A DNA stretch of 64,000 nt from Pseudomonas quebecensis. Lineage in GTDB: Bacteria; Pseudomonadota; Gammaproteobacteria; Pseudomonadales; Pseudomonadaceae. Where the stretch lies: positions 1,426,001-1,490,000 of the forward strand of contig NZ_CP112866.1 in assembly GCF_026410085.1 (NCBI RefSeq). Direction: 5' to 3'. Below are positions 45,107-55,362 of this stretch, one piece after another (position 1 is the stretch's first letter; every line of letters begins with the position of its first letter). Both the position numbers and the translations under genes were made by a program. Below the pieces are notes generated by a model. It worked only from the letters and a program-made list of their open reading frames with translations, was not told where the DNA came from and did not search any database.

Positions 45107-46423
45107 ATGCAAGTGAAGCGTTTTTTCGCCGCCGATATGCGTCAGGCCATGAAACTGGTCCGTGATGAGCTGGGCGCCGACGCCGCGATTATCGGTAACC
45201 GTCGTATTGCCGGCGGTGTCGAGCTGACGGCTGCCCTGGACTACACCCCCTCGGCGCTGGCGCCACGCGTTCCCAACATGGAGCTCGAGGACGAGTTGCG
45301 CAAGACCGCTTCGCGCATCGTCTCGGCCCAGGCCGAACTGAGCATGCGCGGCGACAGCGATGCCACCACCAATCGCCAGTTGTTCGCCGGCCTGCCGCTG
45401 ACCGCCGCCGAGCCGCTGGTTGAGCCTACGTTTGTCGAACCGCCGCGTCCCGCCGCGCCAGCCCCGGCCGCCGCCGTCGACCAGCGCATGTTCGATTCGA
45501 TGCGTTTTGAACTCAATGGCCTGCGTGAATTGCTGGAAGTGCAACTGGGCTCCCTGGCCTGGAACCAGTTGCAAGGCAGCAAGCCGCAGCAAGCCAACCT
45601 GTGGCGTCGCCTGCAACGCATCGGCCTGTCCGGCCCGTTGTCCCGCGACTTGCTGGCGTTGACCACTGAAATCGACGAGCCACGCCAGGCCTGGCGCATG
45701 CTGCTGGCGCACCTGGCCCGCATGATCGTCACCCCGGAAATCGAACCCCTGGAAGAGGGCGGCGTGATCGCCATGGTCGGTCCTGCCGGCATGGGCAAGA
45801 CCACCACCCTGGCCAAGCTGGCGGCGCGTTATGTGCTCAAGTACGGCGCGCATAACATCGCGCTGGTGAGCATGGACAGCTACCGTATCGGTGCCCAGGA
45901 ACAGCTCAAGACCCTGGGGCGCATTCTTAACGTGCCGGTAACCCATGTCGACCCGGGCCAGTCCCTGGCCAACGCCCTGGACCCGCTGCTGCGCAAACGC
46001 GTGGTGCTGATCGACACCGCCGGCCTGCAAGCCAGCGATCCGGCGCTGCGCATGCAGCTGGAAAGCCTGGCCGGGCGTGGGATCAAGTCAAAAAATTACC
46101 TGGTGCTTGCAACCACCAGCCAGAAACAGGTTCTTACCGCTGCCTACCACAGCTACAAACGCTGTGGGCTGGCCGGTTGCATCCTGACCAAATTGGACGA
46201 AACCGCCAGCCTGGGCGAAGTGTTGAGCCTGGCTATCGGTCATGCATTACCGGTCGCCTACCTGACCGACGGGCCGCGGATTCCGGATGATCTGCATCTG
46301 CCGCGCCGTCATCAGTTGGTCAGCCGTGCCGTCAGCGTGCAAATGCAGGACGAGCCTAGCGAGGAAGCGATGGCCGATATGTTCGCTGATCTGTACCACA
46401 GCCCGGCAAAACGGGTGGGCTGA
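45107..46423 (+). CDS. flhF: Flagellar placement GTPase FlhF
   Basis: This 438-residue, SRP-like GTPase places the flagellum at the pole. A basic N-terminal B domain (about 1-60) is followed by a Pro/Ala-rich stretch, then N and G domains. P-loop VGPAGMGKTTT is at 224-234, then DSYRIGAQEQLKTLG, VLIDTAGL and TKLDETASLGEVL. It lies twelve bases after flhA and is followed by fleN, with which it works to set number and place. Confidence 0.96.
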   Translation: MQVKRFFAADMRQAMKLVRDELGADAAIIGNRRIAGGVELTAALDYTPSALAPRVPNMELEDELRKTASRIVSAQAELSMRGDSDATTNRQLFAGLPLTAAEPLVEPTFVEPPRPAAPAPAAAVDQRMFDSMRFELNGLRELLEVQLGSLAWNQLQGSKPQQANLWRRLQRIGLSGPLSRDLLALTTEIDEPRQAWRMLLAHLARMIVTPEIEPLEEGGVIAMVGPAGMGKTTTLAKLAARYVLKYGAHNIALVSMDSYRIGAQEQLKTLGRILNVPVTHVDPGQSLANALDPLLRKRVVLIDTAGLQASDPALRMQLESLAGRGIKSKNYLVLATTSQKQVLTAAYHSYKRCGLAGCILTKLDETASLGEVLSLAIGHALPVAYLTDGPRIPDDLHLPRRHQLVSRAVSVQMQDEPSEEAMADMFADLYHSPAKRVG

Positions 46424-46527
46424 GCAACATGAACACAATGCAATGTACCTACATTGATGGTCTGCAAGCGATTCACGCGGCCAAGCCATGTAGCCTGCGT
46501 CTAAGCAAGACAAGGTAAAGAAATAAA

Positions 46528-47361
46528 ATGGGCAGCATGCATCCCGTACAGGTGATCGCGGTGACCGGCGGCAAAGGTGGCGTCGGAAAAACTAACGTGT
46601 CAGTGAATTTGTCCCTGGCGCTGGCAGAGCTTGGCCGTCGCGTCATGCTGCTGGACGCCGACCTGGGGCTGGCGAACGTCGACGTTCTGCTGGGGCTGAC
46701 GCCCAAACACACCCTGGCCGATGTGATCGAAGGCCGGTGCGAGCTGCGCGATGTGCTGCTGCAAGGCCCCGGTGGGATCCGCATCGTGCCGGCCGCTTCC
46801 GGCACCCAGAGCATGGTGCACCTGAGCCCCGCGCAGCATGCCGGGCTGATTCAAGCGTTCAGCGATATCGGCGACAACCTCGACGTGCTGGTGATCGACA
46901 CCGCTGCGGGGATCGGCGAGTCCGTGGTCAGCTTTGTGCGCGCCGCGCAGGAAGTATTGCTGGTGGTCTGCGATGAACCCACCTCGATCACCGACGCCTA
47001 CGCCCTGATTAAACTCCTTAACCGTGACTACGGCATGAACCGCTTCCGCGTCCTGGCCAATATGGCCCAGAGCCCGCAGGAAGGGCGCAACCTGTTCGCC
47101 AAGTTGACCAAGGTCACGGATCGCTTTCTCGATGTCGCCTTACAATACGTCGGCGCAGTTCCCTACGACGAATGTGTGCGCAAGGCCGTGCAGAAACAGC
47201 GCGCGGTCTACGAAGCATTCCCTCGTTCGAAATGCGCCTTGGCGTTCAAGGCTATTGCCCAGAAGGTCGATACCTGGCCGCTGCCCGCCAACCCGCGTGG
47301 GCATCTGGAGTTTTTCGTCGAGCGATTGGTGCATCAGACGAGCGCAGGGCCAGTGCTATGA
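46528..47361 (+). CDS. fleN: Flagellar number regulator FleN (FlhG)
   Basis: This 277-residue MinD/ParA-type ATPase restrains flagellar number by inhibiting FleQ. The deviant Walker A GGKGGVGKTNVSVNL (from residue 14), the LLDADLGLANVDVLLGL switch region and the VLVIDTAAGIGESVVSF Walker B are intact. The C terminus holds a predicted amphipathic helix for membrane binding. Its TGA overlaps the fliA ATG by four bases (ATGA). It is separated from flhF by 104 bases. Confidence 0.96.
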   Translation: MGSMHPVQVIAVTGGKGGVGKTNVSVNLSLALAELGRRVMLLDADLGLANVDVLLGLTPKHTLADVIEGRCELRDVLLQGPGGIRIVPAASGTQSMVHLSPAQHAGLIQAFSDIGDNLDVLVIDTAAGIGESVVSFVRAAQEVLLVVCDEPTSITDAYALIKLLNRDYGMNRFRVLANMAQSPQEGRNLFAKLTKVTDRFLDVALQYVGAVPYDECVRKAVQKQRAVYEAFPRSKCALAFKAIAQKVDTWPLPANPRGHLEFFVERLVHQTSAGPVL

Positions 47362-48098
47362 CATCGAGCGGTTACAACCTCTACAAAAAATCGGCGCGTG
47401 ACAGCCAGGGTGAACTGATCGAGCGCTATGCGCCCCTGGTCAAGCGCATTGCCTACCACTTGCTGGCCCGGTTGCCGGCCAGCGTGCAGGTGGAGGATCT
47501 GATCCAGGCGGGCATGATCGGCCTGCTGGAGGTGTCGACCAAGTACGACGCCACCAAGGGTGCGAGTTTCGAGACGTATGCGGGTATCCGTATTCGCGGC
47601 GCGATGCTCGATGAAGTGCGTAAAGGTGACTGGGCACCCCGTTCGGTGCATCGCAATACGCGCATGGTCAGTGACGCAATTCGAGCAATTGAAGCAAAAA
47701 CCGGTCGTGACGCTAAAGATCATGAAGTTGCGGCCGAACTCCAATTGAGTCTCGACGATTATTACGGGATTTTGAACGATACCTTGGGCAGCCGCCTGTT
47801 CAGTTTCGACGACCTGTTGCAGGACGGCGAGCATGAAGGGCTGCACGAGGACGGCGCGAGCGCTCACATGGAGCCGTCGCGCGACCTGGAGGATGAACGC
47901 TTCCAGGGGGCATTGGCGGACGCAATCGCCAATTTGCCGGAGCGTGAACGTTTGGTGTTGGCGCTGTACTACGACGAAGAGCTGAACCTCAAGGAAATCG
48001 GTGAGGTGCTGGGGGTCAGCGAATCGCGGGTCAGCCAGTTGCATAGCCAGTGCGCCGCCCGCTTGCGGGGACGTCTGGGAGAGTGGCGAGCGCGCTGA
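47358..48098 (+). CDS. fliA: Flagellar sigma factor FliA (sigma28)
   Basis: This 246-residue sigma70-family factor transcribes late flagellar genes. Region 2 includes ERYAPLVKRIAYHLLARLPA and DLIQAGMIGLLEV; region 4 includes ERERLVLALYYDEELNLKEI and GEVLGVSESRVSQLHSQC. The ATG at 47358 overlaps the fleN stop, so translation is coupled. Activity is normally held by FlgM, whose gene is not in this window. Upstream in-frame starts lie within fleN and are ignored. Confidence 0.97.
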   Translation: MTSSGYNLYKKSARDSQGELIERYAPLVKRIAYHLLARLPASVQVEDLIQAGMIGLLEVSTKYDATKGASFETYAGIRIRGAMLDEVRKGDWAPRSVHRNTRMVSDAIRAIEAKTGRDAKDHEVAAELQLSLDDYYGILNDTLGSRLFSFDDLLQDGEHEGLHEDGASAHMEPSRDLEDERFQGALADAIANLPERERLVLALYYDEELNLKEIGEVLGVSESRVSQLHSQCAARLRGRLGEWRAR

Positions 48099-48134
48099 CA
48101 GGCAGTGTGGGGACACTGCAGAGCGATACCGCGT

Positions 48135-48187
48135 GGGCCATGGGCCTGCGCGGGTTCGGCCCGTGGTGGCCCCGGCAGTCCTTTTTG
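48135..48187 (+). terminator. Probable terminator between fliA and cheY
   Basis: GGGCCATGGGCC and the later GGCCCGTGGTGGCCC pair into a long stem with a small bulge and an eleven-base loop, followed after nine bases by CTTTTTG. It suggests that the chemotaxis genes have a promoter of their own in the 157-base gap, which I could not identify. Confidence 0.5.
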
Positions 48188-48255
48188 TGTAATGCCTGTT
48201 GATTGAAATGGCGCGTCCAGGTGCTGGGCGCGTTTAAGACTGCTTGGAGGTCGAA

Positions 48256-48642
48256 TTGGACAAGAACATGAAAATCCTCATCGTTGATGACTTCTCAACG
48301 ATGCGGCGGATCATAAAAAACCTGTTGCGTGACCTTGGGTTCACCAACACGGTCGAGGCGGATGATGGCATCACGGCGCAGCCGATCCTCAACAGCGGAG
48401 GCATCGACTTTCTGGTCACGGACTGGAACATGCCCGGCATGACCGGCATCGACTTGCTTCGCTGGGTGCGCGCCGACGAAAAGCTGCGCAACCTGCCCGT
48501 GCTGATGGTGACCGCCGAAGCCAAGCGTGAACAGATTATCGAAGCTGCCCAGGCCGGCGTTAACGGTTATGTGGTCAAGCCATTCACTGCACAGGCGTTG
48601 AAAGAGAAGATCGAAAAAATCTTCGAACGCATCCACGGCTAA
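48256..48642 (+). CDS. cheY: Chemotaxis response regulator CheY
   Basis: This single-domain receiver of about 124-128 residues, once phosphorylated by CheA, binds FliM and changes rotation. The acidic pair is in [12 protein letters not shown], phospho-acceptor D56 in [14 protein letters not shown], and the conserved Thr and Lys in MVTAEAKR and VVKPFTA. GGAGG is five bases before TTG 48256 and 17 before the ATG at 48268. I therefore prefer TTG, though many orthologues are annotated from the MKILIVDD start. Confidence 0.96.
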   Translation: MDKNMKILIVDDFSTMRRIIKNLLRDLGFTNTVEADDGITAQPILNSGGIDFLVTDWNMPGMTGIDLLRWVRADEKLRNLPVLMVTAEAKREQIIEAAQAGVNGYVVKPFTAQALKEKIEKIFERIHG

Positions 48643-48660
48643 TGCCATCGCGGGGGAGCT

Positions 48661-49449
48661 ATGGAGCAGAAAGAAACGTCACAGGGAGACTTTGAGTCAA
48701 CCCTGAAAAAACATGCTCACCAACTGGTCGACAGCCTTGAAAAAGGTCATTTCGGCGACGCGGTGCAGTTAATCCATGAGCTCAATCAGACCCGTGACCG
48801 AGGCCTGTACCAGGAAGTGGGCAAGCTCACGCGCGAGTTGCACAGTGCAATCGTCAATTTTCAGATTGACCCGCACATGCCCCAGGCCGAAGAAATCTCG
48901 CAGATTACCGATGCCACCGAACGCCTGTCCTACGTGGTCAGGCTGACCGAGGCGGCGGCCAACCGCACCATGGACCTGGTGGAAAACGCCACGCCTCTGG
49001 TCAACGGCATGGCCAATGAAGCCCAGGCCCTGAATGCCGACTGGGGCCGCTTCATGCGTCGGGAAGTGGGGGCTGAAGAGTTCCGCGAGCTGGCACGCCG
49101 GGTCGAAGGGTTCCTGTCACGCAGCGAGCAGGACAACCGCACGGTGTCCAGCAACCTCAACGACATTCTGCTGGCCCAGGACTACCAGGACCTGACCGGT
49201 CAGGTGATCAAGCGTGTGACGCAGTTGGTCACCGAAGTGGAAAGCAATTTGCTCAAACTGGTGCTCATGGCAGGCCAGGTTGACCGTTTCGCCGGCATCG
49301 AACATGACCGCGAAGCGATCCTCTCGGAAAAAGATCCACAAAAACATCTCGCCAAGGGTGAAGGTCCGCAGATTCATGCCGATAAACGTGAAGACGTTGT
49401 GTCAGGTCAGGATGACGTAGATGACCTGTTATCCAGTTTAGGCTTCTAA
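48661..49449 (+). CDS. cheZ: CheY phosphatase CheZ
   Basis: This 262-residue, long helical protein dephosphorylates CheY-P. The catalytic Gln region is visible in LLAQDYQDLTGQVIKRVTQL. The extreme C terminus DDVDDLLSSLGF is the CheY-binding peptide. It lies 18 bases after cheY and 11 before cheA, the standard beta/gammaproteobacterial order. Confidence 0.96.
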   Translation: MEQKETSQGDFESTLKKHAHQLVDSLEKGHFGDAVQLIHELNQTRDRGLYQEVGKLTRELHSAIVNFQIDPHMPQAEEISQITDATERLSYVVRLTEAAANRTMDLVENATPLVNGMANEAQALNADWGRFMRREVGAEEFRELARRVEGFLSRSEQDNRTVSSNLNDILLAQDYQDLTGQVIKRVTQLVTEVESNLLKLVLMAGQVDRFAGIEHDREAILSEKDPQKHLAKGEGPQIHADKREDVVSGQDDVDDLLSSLGF

Positions 49450-49460
49450 GGAGCACCCAC

Positions 49461-51698
49461 ATGAGCTTCGGCGCCGATGAAGAGATCCTTCAGGATTTCC
49501 TTGTAGAGGCCGGCGAAATTTTAGAGCAACTGTCCGAACAACTGGTCGAGCTGGAAAGCCGCCCGGATGATGCGAACCTGCTCAATGCAATTTTTCGCGG
49601 TTTTCATACTGTAAAAGGGGGCGCCGGCTTCCTCCAGCTCCATGAGCTGGTGGAGTGCTGCCACATCGCCGAGAACGTGTTCGACATCCTGCGTAAGGGT
49701 GAGCGGCACGTCGACTCGGAGTTGATGGACGTGATTCTCGAAGCACTCGATGCGGTCAACGGCATGTTCAGCCAAGTGCGCGAACGTGCCCCGATCACCG
49801 CTGCCACCCCGGAACTGCTGGCCGCCCTGGCGCGTTACGCGGAGCCTGCCGACCTGGCGGCCGAGCCCGTGGCTGAGGCGGTGGCGGAACCTGAGCCGGC
49901 GCCGGAACCGGACGTTACCGACAGCGAGTTCGAACAGCTGCTCAGCTCTCTCAGCGCGGTCAAGGCCGAAGCTGAAGCTCCTGCTGCAGCGGCCCCGTCG
50001 CAGGCGCCGACCAGCGAAGACATCACCGACGCCGAGTTCGAGTCGCTGCTCGATCAGTTGCACGGCAAGGGCCAGTTCGCCGCCGACGCCGTGGCACCCG
50101 CCGCCGCAGCGCCGGCGCCGGCCGCTGCCACTGCCAGCACCGATATCACTGACGACGAATTCGAAGCGTTGCTCGACCAGTTGCATGGCAAGGGCACCTT
50201 CGCCGCCGATGCGCTGCCGGAAGTGGCCGCCACCGCGGCAGCCCCTGCGGCACCGGCCGCCGCCAAACCGGCGACACCGGCCCAACCCGCCGGCGACGGC
50301 CTGATCACCGATCATGAGTTCGAAGCACTGCTGGACGATCTGCACGGCAAAGGCAAGTTCAGCGAAGTGGCCCCGGCCGCCGCAGCGACGGCCGCCGCCG
50401 CCAAGCCTGCACCGGTAGCCGCGAAGGCCGCCGCCCCGGCCGCCAAGCCTGCGCCTGCTCCGGCCGCCGCGGCTGCCCCTGCACGAGCGGCCGCCGCCGC
50501 GCCGGTGGCCGACAAGCCTGTGACTGAAGCCGAAACCACCGTGCGGGTCGATACCGCGCGCCTGGACGACATCATGAACATGGTCGGCGAACTGGTATTG
50601 GTGCGTAACCGCCTGGTGCGCCTGGGCCTGAGCAGTGGCGATGAGTCCATGCAAAAGGCCGTGTCGAACCTCGATGTGGTGACCGCCGACCTGCAGACCG
50701 CCGTGATGAAAACGCGGATGCAGCCGATCAAGAAAGTCTTCGGCCGCTTCCCGCGCCTGGTTCGCGACCTGGCGCGCCAGCTGAAGAAAGAAATCAACCT
50801 GGAACTGGTAGGCGAAGAAACCGACCTCGACAAAAACCTCGTCGAGGCCCTGGCCGACCCGCTGGTCCACTTGGTGCGCAACGCCGTCGACCATGGCGTG
50901 GAAACCCCGGAAGAACGTGAAGCCTCGGGCAAGTCCCGTGGCGGCAAGGTGATCCTGGCGGCCGAGCAGGAAGGCGACCATATCCTGCTGTCGATCACCG
51001 ACGACGGCAAGGGCATGGATCCGGCCATCCTGCGCAACATCGCGGTCAAGCGTGGCGTGATGGACAAGGATGCCGCCGACCGCCTGACCGACACCGAGTG
51101 CTACAACCTGATCTTCGCCCCAGGCTTCTCGACCAAGACCGAGATCTCCGACGTGTCGGGCCGTGGCGTGGGCATGGACGTGGTCAAGACCAAGATCAGC
51201 CAGCTCAACGGCTCGATCAATATCTACTCGACCAAGGGCCAGGGTTCCAAGATCGTCATCAAGGTGCCGTTGACCCTGGCGATCATGCCGACCCTGATGG
51301 TGATGCTGGGCAACCAGGCCTTCGCCTTCCCGCTGGTCAACGTCAACGAGATTTTCCACCTCGACCTGTCGCGCACCAACGTGGTGGACGGCCAGGAAGT
51401 GGTGATCGTGCGCGACAAGGCGTTGCCGCTGTTCTACCTCAAGCGCTGGCTGGTGGCATCGGCGGCGCATGAAGAACAGCGCGAAGGCCATGTGGTGATT
51501 CTCTCCGTGGGCACCCAGCGTATCGGCTTTGTGGTCGATCAACTGGTCGGCCAGGAAGAAGTAGTCATCAAGCCTTTGGGCAAAATGCTGCAGGGAACCC
51601 CGGGCATGTCGGGTGCGACTATCACCGGTGACGGTAGGATCGCGCTGATTCTCGATGTTCCGAGCATGCTCAAGCGTTACGCCGCTCGGCGTATTTGA
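49461..51698 (+). CDS. cheA: Chemotaxis histidine kinase CheA
   Basis: This 745-residue kinase drives flagellar chemotaxis. The P1 Hpt domain has phospho-acceptor H49 ([11 protein letters not shown]). P3 dimerisation begins at about 360 ([20 protein letters not shown]), the P4 ATPase has [11 protein letters not shown] and DDGKGMDP, and the P5 CheW-like domain covers about 605-735. Between P1 and P3 lies an Ala/Pro-rich linker of about 220 residues in place of an obvious P2. It contains three near-identical peptides, ITDxEFExLLDxLHGKG, at 188-204, 229-245 and 282-298, and a weaker copy at 152-164. Array-localisation genes lie downstream in the operon. Confidence 0.97.
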   Translation: MSFGADEEILQDFLVEAGEILEQLSEQLVELESRPDDANLLNAIFRGFHTVKGGAGFLQLHELVECCHIAENVFDILRKGERHVDSELMDVILEALDAVNGMFSQVRERAPITAATPELLAALARYAEPADLAAEPVAEAVAEPEPAPEPDVTDSEFEQLLSSLSAVKAEAEAPAAAAPSQAPTSEDITDAEFESLLDQLHGKGQFAADAVAPAAAAPAPAAATASTDITDDEFEALLDQLHGKGTFAADALPEVAATAAAPAAPAAAKPATPAQPAGDGLITDHEFEALLDDLHGKGKFSEVAPAAAATAAAAKPAPVAAKAAAPAAKPAPAPAAAAAPARAAAAAPVADKPVTEAETTVRVDTARLDDIMNMVGELVLVRNRLVRLGLSSGDESMQKAVSNLDVVTADLQTAVMKTRMQPIKKVFGRFPRLVRDLARQLKKEINLELVGEETDLDKNLVEALADPLVHLVRNAVDHGVETPEEREASGKSRGGKVILAAEQEGDHILLSITDDGKGMDPAILRNIAVKRGVMDKDAADRLTDTECYNLIFAPGFSTKTEISDVSGRGVGMDVVKTKISQLNGSINIYSTKGQGSKIVIKVPLTLAIMPTLMVMLGNQAFAFPLVNVNEIFHLDLSRTNVVDGQEVVIVRDKALPLFYLKRWLVASAAHEEQREGHVVILSVGTQRIGFVVDQLVGQEEVVIKPLGKMLQGTPGMSGATITGDGRIALILDVPSMLKRYAARRI

Positions 51699-51745
51699 TT
51701 CTGGCGGGGCAGGGCGGTCAGCCCGCCCCGCCTAACGGAGTGTTT

Positions 51746-52879
51746 ATGGCAGTCAAGGTCCTGGTGGTGGACGATTCGGGTTTCTTCCGCCGCCGCGTCT
51801 CGGAAATTCTTTCCGCCGATCCAAGCATCCAGGTGGTCGGCACGGCCACCAACGGCAAAGAGGCGATTGATCAAGCCATTGCGTTGAAGCCGGATGTCAT
51901 CACCATGGACTACGAGATGCCCATGATGGACGGCATCACGGCGGTGCGGCACATCATGCAGCGCTGCCCGACTCCGGTGTTGATGTTCTCCTCGCTGACC
52001 CATGAAGGCGCCCGAGTGACCCTCGACGCGCTGGATGCGGGGGCCGTGGACTTCCTGCCGAAGAATTTCGAAGACATCTCGCGCAATCCCGAGAAGGTCA
52101 AGCAACTGCTGTGCGAGAAAGTCCACAGCATTTCCCGCAGCAACCGTCGCAGCCTGTTCAGCGCGCCTTCGCCTTCGCCGGCACCTGCTCCGGCTGCTCC
52201 GGCGGCGCCGAGCAGTTCGACGTTCGGGCGTCCGGCCCCCGCGCCGGTTGCCCGGCCGGCGGCGGCTCCCGCGCGGGCATCGGCGTCGACAAGCCACTCG
52301 CCGGCGCCCAAGCGCAAAGCCTACAAGCTGGTGGCCATCGGCACGTCCACCGGTGGCCCGGTAGCGTTGCAGCGCGTGCTCACTCAGTTGCCGGCCAACT
52401 TCCCGGCGCCGATCGTGCTGATCCAGCACATGCCGGCGGCATTCACCAAGGCCTTCGCCGAGCGCCTGGACAAGTTGTGCCGCATCAGCGTCAAGGAAGC
52501 CGAAGATGGCGACATCCTGCGTCCGGGCCTGGCGCTGCTGGCCCCGGGCGGCAAGCAGATGATGGTCGACGGGCGTGGTGCGATCAAAATCCTGCCGGGT
52601 GACGAACGCCTCAACTACAAGCCCTGCGTTGATATCACCTTCGGTTCGGCGGCCAAGTCCTACGGCGACAAAGTTCTGGCGGTGGTGCTCACCGGCATGG
52701 GCGCCGATGGTCGCGAAGGTGCGCGGTTGCTCAAGCAGGGCGGCAGTGCGATCTGGGCTCAGGACGAAGCCAGCTGCGTGATCTATGGCATGCCCATGGC
52801 GATCGTCAAGGCCGACCTGGCCGATGCGGTCTATAGCCTGGATGACATCGGCAAGCACCTGGTGGAGGCCTGCCTCTGA
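51746..52879 (+). CDS. cheB: Chemoreceptor methylesterase CheB
   Basis: This 377-residue protein has a receiver domain (D55 in [13 protein letters not shown]), a Pro/Ala/Ser-rich linker (about 135-185) and a C-terminal methylesterase domain. The likely triad is Ser in AIGTSTGGP, His in [10 protein letters not shown] and Asp in [11 protein letters not shown]. It removes glutamyl methyl esters from receptors during adaptation. Its last base is the first of the motC ATG. No cheR is nearby, so the methyltransferase must be encoded elsewhere. Confidence 0.96.
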   Translation: MAVKVLVVDDSGFFRRRVSEILSADPSIQVVGTATNGKEAIDQAIALKPDVITMDYEMPMMDGITAVRHIMQRCPTPVLMFSSLTHEGARVTLDALDAGAVDFLPKNFEDISRNPEKVKQLLCEKVHSISRSNRRSLFSAPSPSPAPAPAAPAAPSSSTFGRPAPAPVARPAAAPARASASTSHSPAPKRKAYKLVAIGTSTGGPVALQRVLTQLPANFPAPIVLIQHMPAAFTKAFAERLDKLCRISVKEAEDGDILRPGLALLAPGGKQMMVDGRGAIKILPGDERLNYKPCVDITFGSAAKSYGDKVLAVVLTGMGADGREGARLLKQGGSAIWAQDEASCVIYGMPMAIVKADLADAVYSLDDIGKHLVEACL

Positions 52880-53619
52880 TGGATGTCTTGAGCCTGATCG
52901 GCATCACCATGGCGTTCGTCGCGATCATTGGCGGCAACTACCTTGAGGGCGGCCACCTCGGCGCCCTGGCCAACGGGCCGGCGGCGCTGATCGTGATCGG
53001 CGGCACGGTGGGGGCCGCGTTGCTGCAGTCGCCATTGAGTTCGTTCAAGCGCGCCATGCAGATCCTGATCTGGATTATTTTCCCGCCGCGCGTCGACCTG
53101 GCCGGCGGCATCGACCGCGTGGTCAACTGGAGCCTTACCGCCCGCAAGGAAGGCCTGCTGGGCCTGGAGGGCGTGGCCGATGCCGAGCCCGACAGCTACG
53201 CGCGCAAAGGCCTGCAGTTGCTGGTGGACGGCGCCGAGCCGGAAGCGATCCGCAGCATCCTGGAGGTGGATTTCTTCACTCAGGAAAGCCGCGATATCAA
53301 CGCCGCCAAAGTCTTTGAAAGCATGGGCGGCTACGCGCCGACCATCGGCATCATCGGTGCGGTAATGGGCCTGATCCACGTGATGGGTAACCTGGCCGAT
53401 CCGTCGCAATTGGGCAGCGGTATTGCCGTGGCCTTCGTCGCCACCATCTACGGGGTGGCGAGCGCCAACCTGGTGCTGCTGCCGGTGGCCAGCAAGCTCA
53501 AGTCGATCGCCATGCGCCAGTCGCGTTACCGTGAAATGCTGCTCGAGGGCTTGCTGTCGATTGCCGAGGGCGAGAACCCGCGCTCCATCGAATTGAAGCT
53601 CCAGGGCTTCATGGATTGA
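52879..53619 (+). CDS. motC: Flagellar stator protein MotC (MotA family)
   Basis: This 246-residue protein has four membrane helices (near 1-20, 30-50, 145-170 and 180-200). The cytoplasmic loop between the second and third carries the charged residues that contact FliG. FESMGGYAPTIGIIGAVMGLIHVM is the proton-channel region typical of MotA/PomA. Pseudomonas carries two stator sets; this chemotaxis-linked one (MotCD) supports movement under high load such as swarming. Confidence 0.95.
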   Translation: MDVLSLIGITMAFVAIIGGNYLEGGHLGALANGPAALIVIGGTVGAALLQSPLSSFKRAMQILIWIIFPPRVDLAGGIDRVVNWSLTARKEGLLGLEGVADAEPDSYARKGLQLLVDGAEPEAIRSILEVDFFTQESRDINAAKVFESMGGYAPTIGIIGAVMGLIHVMGNLADPSQLGSGIAVAFVATIYGVASANLVLLPVASKLKSIAMRQSRYREMLLEGLLSIAEGENPRSIELKLQGFMD

Positions 53620-53634
53620 TGGGAGGTATGGGTT

Positions 53635-54522
53635 GTGAGCCGTCGCCGTCGCGAGCCTGAAGAACACGTTAACCACGAACGCTGGCTGGTGTCCTACGCG
53701 GACTTCATCACCCTGCTGTTCGCGTTTTTCGTAGTGATGTACTCCATCTCGTCGATCAACGAAGGCAAGTACAAAGTGATTTCCCAGGCGCTGATCGGCG
53801 TATTCAACGACGCCGACCGTTCGCTCAAGCCGATCCCCATCGGTGAGGAACGGCCCCGCACCGTGACCCCGGCCAAACCGCTGGTCAACGACAGCGATGA
53901 AACCGCCGCCGGGGTGGGGGGCACCAGCGACCCGCTCAAGAGCATCGCCGATGACATCAGCGCCGCATTCGGCGACCTGATCAGTTCCAACCAGATGACC
54001 GTGCGCGGCAATGAGTTGTGGGTCGAGATCGAGCTTAATTCCAGCCTGCTGTTTGCCAGTGCCGATGCGATGCCCAGCGACCAGGCGTTCACCATCATCG
54101 ATAAAGTGGCGGCTATCCTCAAACCGTTCGAGAACCCGATCCACGTCGAAGGCTTCACCGACAATATTCCGATCAGCACCGCGCAGTACCCCACCAACTG
54201 GGAACTGTCGTCGGCGCGCGCGGCAAGCATTGTGCGCATGCTGGCGATGCAGGGTGTGAACCCCGGTCGCTTGGCGTCGGTGGGTTATGGCGAGTTCCAG
54301 CCGGTGGCCAATAACGCCACGCTGGAAGGACGTGCGCGCAACCGTCGGGTGGTGCTGGTGGTGTCGCGCAACCTGGATGTGCGCCGCAGCCTGACCGGCA
54401 CCGGCACCGCCAATGCAACACCGGATGCGGCCTTGAGGCGTGCTGGCACACAAACTGCACCGCCAGCGATTAAGCCGCCGGTTCGTCAGAGCGCCGTCAA
54501 TTCTCCGTCACCGGCTCAATAA
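53635..54522 (+). CDS. motD: Flagellar stator protein MotD (MotB family)
   Basis: This 295-residue protein has a basic N terminus and one membrane helix carrying the essential proton-binding Asp (D23 in SYADFITLLFAFFVVMYSIS). The periplasmic OmpA-like peptidoglycan-binding domain (about 140-245) includes HVEGFTDNIPI and NWELSSARAASIVRML. It starts at GTG with GGAGG eight bases upstream. It pairs with MotC just upstream. Confidence 0.95.
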   Translation: MSRRRREPEEHVNHERWLVSYADFITLLFAFFVVMYSISSINEGKYKVISQALIGVFNDADRSLKPIPIGEERPRTVTPAKPLVNDSDETAAGVGGTSDPLKSIADDISAAFGDLISSNQMTVRGNELWVEIELNSSLLFASADAMPSDQAFTIIDKVAAILKPFENPIHVEGFTDNIPISTAQYPTNWELSSARAASIVRMLAMQGVNPGRLASVGYGEFQPVANNATLEGRARNRRVVLVVSRNLDVRRSLTGTGTANATPDAALRRAGTQTAPPAIKPPVRQSAVNSPSPAQ

Positions 54523-54573
54523 CTTTATGCAATGTCTCGGTCGCGCCTGTGCCTGCCGGGAGGAACCATCCGA

Positions 54574-55362
54574 ATGAGAGTCTGGGCAGTTGCCAATCAA
54601 AAAGGTGGAGTCGGCAAGACCACCACCTCCATCGCTCTGGCCGGTTTGCTGGCCGAGGCGGGCAAGCGCGTGGTCGTGGTCGACCTGGACCCCCACGGCT
54701 CGATGACCAGCTATTTCGGCTATGACCCGGATGCGCTGGAACACAGCTGCTTTGACCTGTTCCTGCACAAGGGCAACGTGCCCGGCGACCTGCCTGGGCA
54801 GTTGCTGTTGCCCACCAGCGACGAGCGTATTTCGCTGTTGCCGTCCAGCACCGCACTGGCCACTCTCGAGCGCCAGTCGCCAGGTCAGAGCGGTCTGGGC
54901 CTGGTCATCGCCAAGACCCTGGCGCAACTGTGGCAGGACTTTGACTACGCCGTCATCGACAGCCCGCCGCTGTTGGGGGTGTTGATGGTCAACGCGTTGG
55001 CCGCCAGCCAGCAACTGGTGATCCCGGTGCAGACCGAGCACCTGGCGGTCAAGGGCCTGGAGCGCATGGTCAGCACCCTGGCGATGATCAACCGCTCGCG
55101 CAAGCAGCCGCTGCCGTTCAGCATCGTGCCGACCCTGTTCGACCGCCGCACCCAGGCGTCGCTCGGTACGTTGCGTGTATTGCGCGATGCGTACCCGGAC
55201 ACCATCTGGCAAGGCTACATTCCGGTGGACACGCGCCTGCGTGACGCCAGCCGCGCCGGGCTCACCCCTTCGCAGTTCGATGGCAAGAGCCGTGGCGTGC
55301 TGGCTTATCGCGCGTTGCTCAAGCACCTGTTGTCTCAGCAACTCGTGGCGCAGGTGGCATGA
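54574..55362 (+). CDS. ParA-family ATPase ParC-like (chemotaxis array placement)
   Basis: This 262-residue protein begins MRVWAVANQKGGVGKTTTSI, with deviant Walker A and the switch VVDLDPHGSMTSYFG. Family members in che operons (ParC in Vibrio, the PA1462 type in Pseudomonas) recruit chemotaxis arrays to the pole and share them between daughter cells. GGAGG precedes the ATG; the earlier start at 54532 is not supported. The stop overlaps the start of the CheW-domain partner gene. A chromosome-partition ParA is less likely because no parB follows. Confidence 0.9.
   Translation: MRVWAVANQKGGVGKTTTSIALAGLLAEAGKRVVVVDLDPHGSMTSYFGYDPDALEHSCFDLFLHKGNVPGDLPGQLLLPTSDERISLLPSSTALATLERQSPGQSGLGLVIAKTLAQLWQDFDYAVIDSPPLLGVLMVNALAASQQLVIPVQTEHLAVKGLERMVSTLAMINRSRKQPLPFSIVPTLFDRRTQASLGTLRVLRDAYPDTIWQGYIPVDTRLRDASRAGLTPSQFDGKSRGVLAYRALLKHLLSQQLVAQVA

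Noticed and set aside
43742-46030. A 762-codon open frame on the minus strand opposite flhA and flhF
   Set aside because: It is His/Gln-rich antisense of two clear genes, has no family motifs or ribosome binding site, and is what GC-rich third positions produce by chance.
47172-47357. Longer FliA starting inside fleN
   Set aside because: The ATG at 47358 overlapping the fleN stop gives the standard length and N terminus; the extra residues are out-of-frame fleN.
49521-51542. A 673-codon minus-strand frame opposite cheA
   Set aside because: It is a low-complexity Gly/Arg/His sequence mirrored from cheA codons, with no recognisable domain.
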